A DNA stretch of 64,000 bases from Candidatus Agathobaculum pullicola. GTDB lineage: Bacteria; Bacillota; Clostridia; Oscillospirales; Butyricicoccaceae. Location: positions 1 through 64,000 of the forward strand of contig DXEF01000017.1 of assembly GCA_019115085.1 (NCBI GenBank), read 5' to 3'. Position numbers and translations under genes: made by a program. Positions 54,145 to 62,988 of this stretch are shown one piece after another (position 1 is the stretch's first letter; every line of letters begins with the position of its first letter). Under the pieces are notes generated by a model. The model was not told the origin of the DNA and ran no database searches. It worked only from the letters and a program-made list of their open reading frames with translations.

Positions 54145-55392
54145 TTATTGCCGGAAATCCGATGAGATATGTAGCTTTTTCGCCCTACACAGAATTGAAA
54201 AGACATTTTTGTACAAATTTGGGAGAAGTGTACGGATTGGCGGGAGCAGAACGTAAGACGGCATCCGTTTTTGACCCAAGCACATGGTTAGACTTTGCTT
54301 GCCGCAGGCGTGTGCGCGGCGAAACGCATGGTCGAGCTGAAAGGCGACGCGCGGCAGGTAGCCTGCGTCCTCAAGCAGTGTGAACAGCGGAAAAAAGATG
54401 GCCATGGGCGGCAGCATGACCGATACAACTGTCGCCAGCACACGCCACAGGCCGTCTACCAGTAGGGAAACGACAAATGGCGGCAGGCCGAGTGCGGAAA
54501 GAAAGGCGGTAAGCGGTACGCTCAGACCGAGCAGGTGCTCGCCCAGCCATTCGCTCGGGATGTTGGCGCCGAACAGGGTGATGTAAAAGACAAGCGCAAG
54601 CAGCAACAGCATAAGCGGCAACCCAAACCGACGGCTGAGCAGGATGCGGTCGATGCGCCGGTCACGGGCATCCGCATCCGCGGGGCTCTGTACGCAGGTC
54701 AGGGCGATCTCCTCGGCGCGCAGCGCTGCCGCGGCGGTCATCCAATCGTCTAACTGCTGCGCGGACAGCCCCTCTGGCGGATGCTCGGAGAGCGCGGCGA
54801 GCGCCTCTGCGCGCGCAAGGCCAGATGCGTGCACCGCGTTCTCGATTTCGACGGGATAGCGAATGGCCGTGGGGCTGGGGAGAGTTTCTCCATCCAGTAC
54901 GCTGCAAACTGCCTGCGTCAGCGCGGGCAGACCCCGCCCGCGCCGTGCGGCGCATGGCACGACCGGTACGCCCAGCTCGCGCTCAAGTGCGGGTATATCA
55001 ATGTGGATGTGCTTTTTGCGTGCCTCGTCCATCAGGTTCAGGCATACAACAACGTTGGGCAGCAGTTCCAGCACTTGTAGAATCAGAATGAGGTTGCGCT
55101 CCAGACAGGTTGCATCCGCAACCAGAACAGCGGCGTCTGCTTCGCCATCGGCGAGAAAGTCCCGCGCGACGCGCTCCTCCGCTGAGCGGGGACGCAGCGA
55201 ATACGTACCCGGCAGGTCGACCAGCGTCATTACCCGTCCGCCGCATTGCATTGTGCCGCGCGCACCGGATACGGTTTTGCCGCTCCAGTTGCCGGTGTGC
55301 TGGCGCGCGCCGGTCAGCGCGTTAAAGACGGTGGATTTGCCGACATTGGGGTTGCCCATCAGCGCTACGACCGGAGTTCGCTCCGCCCCCAT
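54145..55392 (-). pseudogene. feoB: feoB, 5' half (interrupted by 14-kb element)
   Basis: Residues 1-371 are FeoB: G domain with G1 GNPNVGKST, the DLPGTYSL G3 region and G4 NLMD, a helical domain, then the first transmembrane gate ending LLEDAGYLPRVAFQLDHAF and HACGKQSLTMC at 54280. The last 44 residues are read from the element and are unrelated. The truncated product keeps the GTPase but lacks the second gate, so iron transport should be lost. The ATG overlaps the feoA stop (TGATG). Frame intact up to the insertion. Confidence 0.94.
54261..54304. other. Right attachment site (attR) of the feoB element
   Basis: The element arm (GTTTTTGACCCAA), core GCACATG (54280-54286), then feoB. Likely crossover CA at 54283-54284. 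Confidence 0.85.
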
Positions 55393-55637
55393 CAGGTATC
55401 CACCCCGATTTCAATTTGCGCGGCATCGTCTGCCCGCAGCGCGATGATCGCGCCGCGGATACGGTAGGCCGTCGGGTCGCCTGCCGCGGCGCGTTGGATG
55501 CAGGCCACCCGCGTGCCCGCCACCAGCCCGAGGTCTTGCAGACGGCGGCGCATGCCGCCCGACAGATGCAGAGCATGCACGCGTGCCCCCGAGCCTTCGG
55601 GCAGGTCGGACAGCGGGGAAAAGCGTTCGTGATCCAT
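55392..55637 (-). CDS. feoA: Ferrous iron transport protein A
   Basis: 81 residues, SH3-like FeoA fold: FSPLSDLPEGSGARV, then GGMRRRLQDLGLVAGTRVACI. Small cytoplasmic partner of FeoB. Start at 55637 with GGGAATGA upstream. Directly precedes feoB with a 1-base stop/start overlap. Confidence 0.93.
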   Translation of the reverse strand: MDHERFSPLSDLPEGSGARVHALHLSGGMRRRLQDLGLVAGTRVACIQRAAAGDPTAYRIRGAIIALRADDAAQIEIGVDT

Positions 55638-55735
55638 GAAATCATTCCCAGTTTGATAAATTTTTTGCCGCATTTCCCGCAGGGAAAGCGGTCATTGCAT
55701 CCTATGCGGCAGCAGAACCCCGTGTGCGCGACAGA

Positions 55736-55766
55736 AAAAGCCGGAACCCGAAGGTTCCGGCTTTTG
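55736..55766. terminator. Bidirectional terminator downstream of dehydratase-like gene
   Basis: AAAAGCCGGAACC pairs with GGTTCCGGCTTTT; lies at the end of the minus-strand gene at 55769. Confidence 0.88.
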
Positions 55767-55768
55767 CG

Positions 55769-57037
55769 TTACTCTGCCGAAGACAGCATCAGCTTGATGC
55801 GGTTTTCCTGATTGATTTTGGATGCGCCGGGGTCATAGTCGACCGAGACGATGTTCGCCTGAGGGTAGACCTCGCGAATACGGCGGATCATGCCCTTGCC
55901 CGCGATGTGGTTGGGCAGGCAGCCAAATGGCTGGGTGCAGACGATGTTGGTCACGCCTTCGTTGATGAGTTCGACCATTTCGGCTGGCAGCAGCCAGCCC
56001 TCGCCCATCTTGACGCCCTCGCCGATGATGGCGCGTGACTTTTTGCGCACCTCGTCAAACGGCATCGGGGGACGGAAATTACCATCCTTCTTCATCAGCT
56101 TGATGATGTCCGCCTGCTTGCCCAGTAGGAACTGATAAACGAATTTGTAAATAGCGGCACGCTTGGCCGAGCGGCCGTACAGGTTATGGTCGATAACCGA
56201 GTTGTAGATGGAATACAGGCAGAAGTCGGTCAGACCGGGCAGCACCGGTTCGCAGCCTTCCGAAAGCAGAAACTCCTCCAGCTGGTTGTTGCCGAGCGGG
56301 GAGAACTTGACATAAATCTCGCCCACGATGCCGACCATCTTCTTTTTCTGCGTCTTATCCAGACGCAGCTTACCAAAAGCGGTCAGTACATATTGGTACA
56401 GGTGCTTGACTTCGCTGTAACGCACCATGCGGTCGCCCGTAAAGCGTGCAGTGACCGCATTCATGCAGATTTCGATGGCTTTTTCGGTCGAGCCAGGCAC
56501 AACCTCGTAGGGGCGGCACTGGTTGGCCACCAGCATAATCAAATCGCCGATGAGCAGCGCGTAAGCGATCTGGATGAGCATGGTCTTGGTCAGCTTGAAG
56601 CCGGGGTTTGCATTCTCTTCCAGACCGGCAAAGTTGAGCGAGATGACCGGAATAAAGCCGTATCCGTTCTTTTCCAGCGCCTTGCGCATCAGATGGATGT
56701 AGTTGGAGGCACGGCAGCCGCCGCCGGTTTGCGGCAGGATGAGCGCGATCTTGTGGATGTCGTATTTGCCGGACTCGATAGCGTCCAGCAGTTGGCCGAT
56801 AACCAGCAGCGCGGGGTAGCAGGTGTCATTGTGGACGTTGCGCAGGCCCTGATCCGCGATGTTCGGCCCGAAGGTGTGGAGCAGCTCCATGTTATAGCCG
56901 AAGTTCTTCATCAGGCGGCACATCAGGCCGAGCTGCACGGGCAGCATGTTTGGCACCAGAATGGTGTAATCCTTGCGCATTTCTTCCGTAAACTGCGCGT
57001 ATTCATAAGTTTTAGGCGTTGTGCTGTTGTTTTGCAA
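55769..57037 (-). CDS. 2-hydroxyacyl-CoA dehydratase-related protein (C-terminal module)
   Basis: 422 residues. Matches the C-terminal part of long activase/dehydratase fusion proteins of Clostridia (YAQFTEEMRKDYTILVPNML, GLRNVHNDTCYPALLVIGQLLDAI, LPQTGGGCRASNYI, QPFGCLPNHIAGKGMIRRIRE). Several conserved Cys could bind an Fe-S cluster. The start is TTG 57037, inside the end of the upstream gene (26-base overlap in another frame). Homologues I recall are often one protein of about 1400 residues, so this is either a natural split or a -1/+1 frameshift. The physiological substrate is unknown. Confidence 0.8.
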   Translation of the reverse strand: MQNNSTTPKTYEYAQFTEEMRKDYTILVPNMLPVQLGLMCRLMKNFGYNMELLHTFGPNIADQGLRNVHNDTCYPALLVIGQLLDAIESGKYDIHKIALILPQTGGGCRASNYIHLMRKALEKNGYGFIPVISLNFAGLEENANPGFKLTKTMLIQIAYALLIGDLIMLVANQCRPYEVVPGSTEKAIEICMNAVTARFTGDRMVRYSEVKHLYQYVLTAFGKLRLDKTQKKKMVGIVGEIYVKFSPLGNNQLEEFLLSEGCEPVLPGLTDFCLYSIYNSVIDHNLYGRSAKRAAIYKFVYQFLLGKQADIIKLMKKDGNFRPPMPFDEVRKKSRAIIGEGVKMGEGWLLPAEMVELINEGVTNIVCTQPFGCLPNHIAGKGMIRRIREVYPQANIVSVDYDPGASKINQENRIKLMLSSAE

Positions 57038-59975
57038 GTTTTCTGCCCTCCTCTACGGCGGCCAGCATACTGCGGATGCGGATTTTTGCCGCACCGAGGT
57101 TGCTGATCTCGTCAATCTTGAGCTGTGTATAGAGTTTGCCGCCATTTTCGCAAATGGCGCGCATTTCGTCGGTGGTGATGGCGTCGATGCCGCAGCCAAA
57201 GGATACCAGCTGAATCAGCTGCGCGTTTTCCTTTTTGGTGACGTATTTCGCCGCGCCGTACATGCGCGAATGATAGGTCCACTGGTTGAGCACATGCACC
57301 TGCGGCGCTTCGGTCAGCTGCCAGACCGCGTCCTCGGACACGATGACCAGTCCAAACGAGGCGATCAACTGGTCGATGCCATGGTTAATCTCCGGGTCGA
57401 CATGGTACGGACGGCCCGCGATGACCGCGATATCCAATCCGTGCGTGTCTGCATAGGCAAAGGCCTTCTGGCCCTCCGCGCGGATCTGCGCGTAATAGTC
57501 GGCCAACTCCTGATAGGCGGCCTTAGCCGCAGCATCCACCTGCTTTTTCTTCAGCTGCGGATACTTGCCGCAGAAATATTTTGCCGCGTGCTGGATAAAC
57601 CGCTTGGGATCGACCAGCTCAAAATATGGCATCATAAAGTCGAAGTTGGAAAGCGCCGCGACATTGGCCTGCAATAGCTCGGGATAATATGCCACAACCG
57701 GGCAGTTATAGCAGTTGGTCGCGCGGCCCTCGTCCATGTTGTAGGTCATGCACGGATAGAAAATCGCGTCCACGCCCTTTTCCAGCAGGTTTTCGATGTG
57801 GCCGTGCATCAGTTTTGCCGGATAGCATACCGTGTCCGACGGGATGGAGTGCTGGCCCTTCATATACATATCGCGGGTGGACACGTCGCTCAGCACGGTT
57901 TCAAAGCCGAGCGTGCGCAGGAACGTTGTCCAGAACGGCAGCAGTTCGTAATAGTTCAGGCCGAACGGCAGACCGATCGTGGCGAGCGGCGCGGGATTGC
58001 CGGACGGCTCGCCGTAGCTTTTGAGTTTATCCAGCTTCCATTTATAAAGGTTGGGCAGCTCGCTCTTTTTCACGCCGCCGAGCGGACGCTCACAGCGATT
58101 GCCGGAGATGAAGCGGCGGCCGCCGCCGAAGTCGTTGATGGTCATGTTACAGTGGTTTTCGCATAGGCCGCAGCGCGCCGTGCGCACCGTATGCTCGAAA
58201 GCGGAGAGCACATCGGTTCCAATGAGCGAGGTCTGTTCCGGGCGGTTGTCTTTGGCGTGCAGCGCCGCGCCGTAAGCACCCATCAGGCCGGCGATTGCCG
58301 GGCGGGTGACATCGCGGCCGATTTCCTGCTCGAACGAGCGCAGAATGGCGTCATTCAAGAAGGTGCCGCCCTGCACAACGATATGCTGGCCGAGGTCATC
58401 CGGCGAGTGCGCGCGGATAACCTTATACAGTGCGTTCTTGACAACTGAAACCGACAGGCCGGCCGAGATCGCGTCGATGCCTGCGCCGTCCTTCTGTGCC
58501 TGCTTGACCGACGAGTTCATGAATACCGTGCAGCGCGAGCCGAGGTCGATGGGATGCTGGGCAAACAGGCCGAGCTTGCAAAATTCCTCGATAGAGTAGC
58601 CCATCGAACGGGCAAAGGTCTCAATGAACGAGCCGCAGCCCGACGAGCAGGCCTCGTTGAGCGAGATGTTATCAATGCACTTGTTGCGGATTTTAAAGCA
58701 CTTGATGTCCTGTCCGCCGATGTCGATGATGAAATCGACGTCCGGGCAGAAGTGGCGTGCCGCGCGGAAGTGCGCGACCGTTTCCACCAGACCGAAATCC
58801 ACACCGAAAGCATTCTGGATGAGCGCTTCGCCGTAGCCCGTGACCGCGCTGGACACGATATGTACGCGGTCGCCGCACAGCTCATACAGTTGGGTGAGTT
58901 GCTCACGGATAACGTCCGCCGGGTTGCCCTTATTGGATTGGTAGTGGTGGTACAGAATTTGATGGTCCTCGCCAATCAGCACCAGCTTGGTTGTGGTCGA
59001 GCCGCAGTCAATGCCGAGATAGGCGTCGCCCTCGTACATGGTGACGTTTTGCGTCATGACATCATGCACGCCGTGGCGATGTTTGAACTCTTCATACTGC
59101 GCTTCGTTTTCAAATAGCGGCGGCAGATAGTTTGCCACCACGGGCGCGCCCGCCGCCTGCTCGAGCGCGTCGAGCAGCGACGAGACCGTATAGGTTTTCT
59201 GCGTGTCGCCTGCGTATTCCGCAGCGCCTGCGGCAATCGCGTAGGGGGCAAGGTCGGGGAAGTGCGCATGCGCGTCATCCAGACCGAGCGTCTCCTGAAA
59301 ACGGCGCTGCAAGCCCTTGAAGAAGAACAGCGGCCCGCCGAGGAACAGTACGTCACCTTTGATTTCACGGCCCTGCGCCAGTCCCGCCACCGTCTGGTTG
59401 ACGACCGCCTGAAAGATGGACGCGGCAACGTCCTCCTTGCGCGCGCCTTCATTGAGCAGTGGCTGCACATCCGATTTGGCAAATACGCCGCAGCGGGATG
59501 CGATGGTGTAGAGGCGCTCCGCGTTCTGCGCAAGCTGGTCCAGTTCGCCAGGGGTTACGTCCAGCAGCACGGCCATCTGGTCGATGAAAGCGCCGGTGCC
59601 GCCCGCGCAGGAGCCGTTCATGCGCTCCTCGAGCTGGCCGGATAGGAACACAATCTTGGCGTCCTCGCCGCCCAGTTCGATGACCACATCCGCCTGCGGC
59701 ACATGTACGCCGACCGCCTTGCGGGTAGCAAAAACCTCCTGCACAAAGTCAATGTCGGCAGCCTTGGCTACGCCCAGGCCGGCCGAACCGGTGATGGCGC
59801 AGCGCAGCGTGGTGTCTTCCCCAATCAGCGCGCGCGCATTTCGCACCAGCTCGACCGCTTTTTCGCGTACTTTGGAAAAGTGGCGCTCATAGTGCTTGTG
59901 GATGATCTCGCCATCGCGCACAACAACGATTTTAACCGTCGTTGAGCCGATATCGATTCCTACATTTACGTTCAT
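57012..59975 (-). CDS. Acyl-CoA dehydratase activase (double activase domain + DUF2229)
   Basis: 987 residues. Two BadF/HgdC-type ASKHA ATPase domains: the first from VGIDIGSTTVKIVVV with GSCAGGTGAFIDQMA and ASRCGVFAKSD, the second from LGIDCGSTTTKLVLI with NEACSSGCGSFIETFA and LGSRCTVFMNSS; the Cys in these loops ligate a [4Fe-4S] cluster. A DUF2229-type domain follows (TIGLPFGLNYYELLPFW... YPCMTYNMDEGRATNCYNCPVVAYY). Such activases use ATP to drive low-potential electron transfer to dehydratase-like partners; oxygen sensitive. Acts with the next gene. Confidence 0.88.
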   Translation of the reverse strand: MNVNVGIDIGSTTVKIVVVRDGEIIHKHYERHFSKVREKAVELVRNARALIGEDTTLRCAITGSAGLGVAKAADIDFVQEVFATRKAVGVHVPQADVVIELGGEDAKIVFLSGQLEERMNGSCAGGTGAFIDQMAVLLDVTPGELDQLAQNAERLYTIASRCGVFAKSDVQPLLNEGARKEDVAASIFQAVVNQTVAGLAQGREIKGDVLFLGGPLFFFKGLQRRFQETLGLDDAHAHFPDLAPYAIAAGAAEYAGDTQKTYTVSSLLDALEQAAGAPVVANYLPPLFENEAQYEEFKHRHGVHDVMTQNVTMYEGDAYLGIDCGSTTTKLVLIGEDHQILYHHYQSNKGNPADVIREQLTQLYELCGDRVHIVSSAVTGYGEALIQNAFGVDFGLVETVAHFRAARHFCPDVDFIIDIGGQDIKCFKIRNKCIDNISLNEACSSGCGSFIETFARSMGYSIEEFCKLGLFAQHPIDLGSRCTVFMNSSVKQAQKDGAGIDAISAGLSVSVVKNALYKVIRAHSPDDLGQHIVVQGGTFLNDAILRSFEQEIGRDVTRPAIAGLMGAYGAALHAKDNRPEQTSLIGTDVLSAFEHTVRTARCGLCENHCNMTINDFGGGRRFISGNRCERPLGGVKKSELPNLYKWKLDKLKSYGEPSGNPAPLATIGLPFGLNYYELLPFWTTFLRTLGFETVLSDVSTRDMYMKGQHSIPSDTVCYPAKLMHGHIENLLEKGVDAIFYPCMTYNMDEGRATNCYNCPVVAYYPELLQANVAALSNFDFMMPYFELVDPKRFIQHAAKYFCGKYPQLKKKQVDAAAKAAYQELADYYAQIRAEGQKAFAYADTHGLDIAVIAGRPYHVDPEINHGIDQLIASFGLVIVSEDAVWQLTEAPQVHVLNQWTYHSRMYGAAKYVTKKENAQLIQLVSFGCGIDAITTDEMRAICENGGKLYTQLKIDEISNLGAAKIRIRSMLAAVEEGRKLAKQQHNA

Positions 59976-60161
59976 ATATCCTTATTCTCTCCCATGATAA
60001 AAACAATGCGTCCGCAGGACGCATGGTGAATGCCGGTAAGAACATATCAAAAAACCGCACAGATCGGCTGGCGGCAAGGCACATTCTTACTTATTTAATA
60101 TAACGGTGCGCAGAGAAAATGTCAATCCGCTTACAATATCCGAATTTGCTGAAATTTTCCC

Positions 60162-60190
60162 TTGACAAATATTCTGTTTTTATGTAAAAT
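60162..60190 (+). promoter_or_regulatory. metK promoter
   Basis: TTGACA (60162-60167), 17 bases, TAAAAT (60185-60190), just ahead of the SAM riboswitch. Confidence 0.9.
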
Positions 60191-60212
60191 AAACTGCGTA
60201 AGTAAATATATG

Positions 60213-60357
60213 ACCTTATCCAGAGCGGTGGAGGGAACGGCCCAATGAAACCCGGCAACCTGCGCAAAACCATGCGTAAGGTGCCAAATCCGGCGTAGGA
60301 ACACGAAAGATGAGGGGGCAAAACGGTTTTTTCGCTCCCTGACGGGAGCGTTTTTTG
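60213..60357 (+). promoter_or_regulatory. SAM-I riboswitch (S box) with terminator
   Basis: Core S-box sequence is present: CTTATCCAGAGCGGTGGAGG, then GGCCCAATGAAACCCGGCAACC and AAGGTGCCAAATCC (aptamer about 60213-60318). The terminator is CGCTCCC (60333-60339) with GGGAGCG (60344-60350) and six T. Bound SAM should favour termination, giving feedback on SAM synthesis. Confidence 0.96.
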
Positions 60358-60396
60358 TTATGTCCCGACGTACATCAGAAAGAAAGGAACGATACC

Positions 60397-61581
60397 ATGG
60401 CACATCATTTTTTCACCTCGGAATCGGTAACCGAGGGACATCCGGACAAGATTTGCGATCAGATCTCGGATGCGATTCTTAGCGAAATCTTAGCAAAAGA
60501 TCCATATGCGCGCGTTGCCTGTGAGACGACCTGTACCACCGGCATGGTGCAGGTGATGGGCGAAATCTCAACTGCCTGCTATGTGGACATCCCCAAGGTC
60601 GTGCGCGACACGATTCGGGAAATCGGCTACGACCGCGCCAAGTACGGTTTTGACTGTGACACCTGCGCGGTGCTGACGGCAATTGACGAGCAATCCGCCG
60701 ACATTGCGCTGGGTGTAGATAACTCGCTTGAGCGCAAGGAGGGCGCGTCGGACGCCGACCTCGCCATCGGCGCGGGCGATCAGGGCATGATGTTCGGCTA
60801 TGCGTGCGACGAAACACCCGAACTGATGCCGCTGCCTATCTCGCTGGCGCACAAGCTGGCCAAGCGTCTGACGGAGGTGCGCAAGAATGGTATGTTCACC
60901 TACTTGCGTCCGGACGGCAAGAGCCAGGTTACCATTGAGTACGATGAGGACAACCTGCCGGTGCGTGTGGATACGGTCGTACTGTCCACCCAGCACAGCC
61001 CGGATGTTTCGCTTCAGCAGATCCGTAAGGATATGATTGAACAGGTGGTAAAGCCGGTTATTCCGTCCCATCTGCTCGATGAGAATACCAAGTATTTCAT
61101 CAACCCGACCGGCCGCTTTGTCATCGGCGGCCCGCAGGGTGACTCCGGCTTGACCGGCCGCAAAATCATTGTCGATACCTATGGCGGCATTGGCCGTCAC
61201 GGCGGCGGCGCATTCTCGGGCAAAGACCCGACCAATGTCGACCGCTCGGCAGCATATGCGGCGCGCTGGGTCGCCAAGAATATCGTGGCGGCAGGTTTGG
61301 CCAAGCGCTGCGAGATTCAGCTGGCGTATGCCATTGGTGTGGCTGAGCCGGTTTCCGTCATGGTTGAGACCTTCGGCACGGGCACTGTGGACGAGGGCAA
61401 GCTGGCCGAGGCGGTACGCAAGGTGTTTGACCTGCGTCCGGCGGCAATTATTGAGACACTCGATCTGCGCAAGCCGATTTACAAGCAGCTTGCTGCTTAC
61501 GGCCATATGGGTCGTGAGGAGCTGGGCGTTAAGTGGGAGAATACCGACAGGGTAGAGGCGCTTAAGGCTGCGCTCGCGTAA
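60397..61581 (+). CDS. metK: S-adenosylmethionine synthetase
   Basis: 394 residues, normal length. Makes SAM from methionine and [26 protein letters not shown] at the N-terminus, [12 protein letters not shown], and [24 protein letters not shown] with [19 protein letters not shown] at 60397 with AAAGGAA upstream. Controlled by the SAM-I riboswitch. Confidence 0.98.
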   Translation: MAHHFFTSESVTEGHPDKICDQISDAILSEILAKDPYARVACETTCTTGMVQVMGEISTACYVDIPKVVRDTIREIGYDRAKYGFDCDTCAVLTAIDEQSADIALGVDNSLERKEGASDADLAIGAGDQGMMFGYACDETPELMPLPISLAHKLAKRLTEVRKNGMFTYLRPDGKSQVTIEYDEDNLPVRVDTVVLSTQHSPDVSLQQIRKDMIEQVVKPVIPSHLLDENTKYFINPTGRFVIGGPQGDSGLTGRKIIVDTYGGIGRHGGGAFSGKDPTNVDRSAAYAARWVAKNIVAAGLAKRCEIQLAYAIGVAEPVSVMVETFGTGTVDEGKLAEAVRKVFDLRPAAIIETLDLRKPIYKQLAAYGHMGREELGVKWENTDRVEALKAALA

Positions 61582-61748
61582 GCGCATAGCGAAGAACTTG
61601 CGAAAAGCAGCAAAGCATGACGAAGGAAGAAAAATCGTTAATCGGATCGTCATGGGGATACGCGTCCCTTTATCGGGAAACAATGTCCGGATTGCGGAGA
61701 ATAGGGACGCGGATGCCAATATGGAGCTGCTTTGACGGGAGAAGTATA

Positions 61749-61786
61749 GAAAAAGTCCTGCCGGGATTCCGGCAGGACTTTTTGGC
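61749..61786. terminator. Bidirectional terminator between metK and PadR operon
   Basis: AAAAAGTCCTGCCGG pairs with CCGGCAGGACTTTTT. The 61582-61748 stretch before it has no gene I can support. Confidence 0.88.
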
Positions 61787-61787
61787 T

Positions 61788-62441
61788 TCAGTCCAGCTTT
61801 TTGTCCAGCAATTTGTAGGCGAACAGCAGCAGGAGCGGTAATACAAGCGCAAGCAGAAAGTGCATGGTAAACAGAGGTTGCTCGAGGAAAAAACCGGCAC
61901 ATAATGCGGCAAGCAGGCAGAGAAACAACATGACAAACAGCAGTCTGCTCGTCCGCGCGCCCGGGGAAAAAGACGTGCGGCAGATCAGCGTAACGCCACC
62001 GGAAGCTGCTGTCAGCAGCAGCACACCGCCGAGTATATCCCCGACGGTCACGGTTAGCGTGGGCCATGCCGCTATGCCGACGGCATATTCCGATAGTCTA
62101 CCGATCAGCCAGATCACCAGCAAAACGACAGTGGCAGGTAGAATGTCCCGCAGTGCTGTCAGCACGCGGGCGCTTGCCGATAGCGGCGGTATCTCAGAGA
62201 TAACGCTATCACAGAAGGTCTGATAATCGTTTCCGATTACCGACTGGGCATCATCACCGCGCGCTTCGCCGTCGAGAAGCATCTGCGTAATATCCCGCCG
62301 CACGCTCTCCTGTCGATATAAGCTGATGGGTGCCGTGCGCAGATAAACAACAACGTCGGTCAAAATCCGTTGCCCGGAATCAGAGAGCTGCTTTTCCGCC
62401 TCATTATTTTCCTGCAGCAGCAATTTGGTGCGTTTGTTCAT
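61788..62441 (-). CDS. PadR-associated membrane protein
   Basis: 217 residues. A helical cytoplasmic N-terminal part resembling DUF1048/HAAS-type domains (SVRRDITQMLLDGEARGDDAQSVIGNDYQTFCDSVI) is followed by about four transmembrane helices. Genes of this kind commonly follow padR regulators. Overlaps the padR 3' end by 38 bases. Probably senses or responds to envelope stress; function unproven. Confidence 0.65.
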   Translation of the reverse strand: MNKRTKLLLQENNEAEKQLSDSGQRILTDVVVYLRTAPISLYRQESVRRDITQMLLDGEARGDDAQSVIGNDYQTFCDSVISEIPPLSASARVLTALRDILPATVVLLVIWLIGRLSEYAVGIAAWPTLTVTVGDILGGVLLLTAASGGVTLICRTSFSPGARTSRLLFVMLFLCLLAALCAGFFLEQPLFTMHFLLALVLPLLLLFAYKLLDKKLD

Positions 62442-62772
62442 CGTTATCCTCTCCTGTATCAGCCAGAAGTTTGTCGACCGCTTGCGTCAGCTCACGATAG
62501 CTTGCGAGAAAACCCTGCAATTGTGCACGGCCTTTTTCGGTCAGCGCGTAATATTTTCGTTTTGGCCCGACCTCGGAGGCGCGGTATTCCGCCTGTGCCA
62601 GCCCGTTCTTCTCCAGCCGCAGCAGCAGAGGATAAATCGTACCCTCGACAATCTGGCCGAAGCCGTAAGCGGAAAGCTGCTCGGTAATTCCGTAGCCGTA
62701 GGTCGGCGCGCGGCTGAGTATGGCAAGAATACAGCCCTCAAGCGTGCCCTTGAGCAGTTGTGACGGTATCAC
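62404..62772 (-). CDS. PadR-family transcriptional regulator
   Basis: 122 residues. Winged helix pattern of PadR: LLKGTLEGCILAILSRAPTYGYGITEQL, then EGTIYPLLLRLEKNGL and GPKRKYYALTEKGRAQL. GTG start at 62772 with AAAGGAG upstream. Likely represses its own two-gene operon. A possible operator is the ATTG-5-CAAT dyad near 62824-62836. Confidence 0.9.
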   Translation of the reverse strand: MIPSQLLKGTLEGCILAILSRAPTYGYGITEQLSAYGFGQIVEGTIYPLLLRLEKNGLAQAEYRASEVGPKRKYYALTEKGRAQLQGFLASYRELTQAVDKLLADTGEDNDEQTHQIAAAGK

Positions 62773-62988
62773 GCCGGGCGCACTCCTTTCTTTGATATCT
62801 TGCTTTGCAAGGTAGCAGCTATATTGTAATGCAATGTAGTGTGAATGTCAATGTATCCGGACAAATCCAGCGAAATTGCCAAAAGCAGACTGTGAAATCC
62901 GGCGTAAATGCTAAAAAAAAGACGGCGGATTGACACAGCGGTTCAAAAAAGCTATGCTTAAATCAGAAAAAAGGGAGGCGGATACATA

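Larger units (their letters stand above)
40238..54286. mobile_element. 14.04-kb site-specific element inserted in feoB, with large serine recombinase
   Basis: The element is bounded by two copies of GCACATG (40238-40244 and 54280-54286), 14,042 bases apart. Outside them lie the two halves of feoB, same strand, same frame, no lost codons. Inside, the ends are inverted relatives of each other (TGCTTGGGT and AAAAA boxes). It encodes a serine recombinase (48522-50144) and cargo: a transglutaminase-like SLH protein, a chemotaxis receptor, a polysaccharide deacetylase with SLH repeats, an AzgA-type purine permease and apt. No conjugation or phage structural genes are visible, so movement beyond excision and integration would need outside help. 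Excision would restore feoB. Confidence 0.9.

Noticed and set aside
40238..54286. Reading the feoB arrangement as an ordinary inversion or assembly join
   Set aside because: Both halves have the same orientation and frame, share an exact core, and the element ends form a symmetric attP; an inversion would flip one half and a random join would not restore the codons.
61617..61841. 74-residue plus-strand frame after metK
   Set aside because: It would read through a strong 15-bp terminator and lacks a ribosome binding site at a suitable distance.
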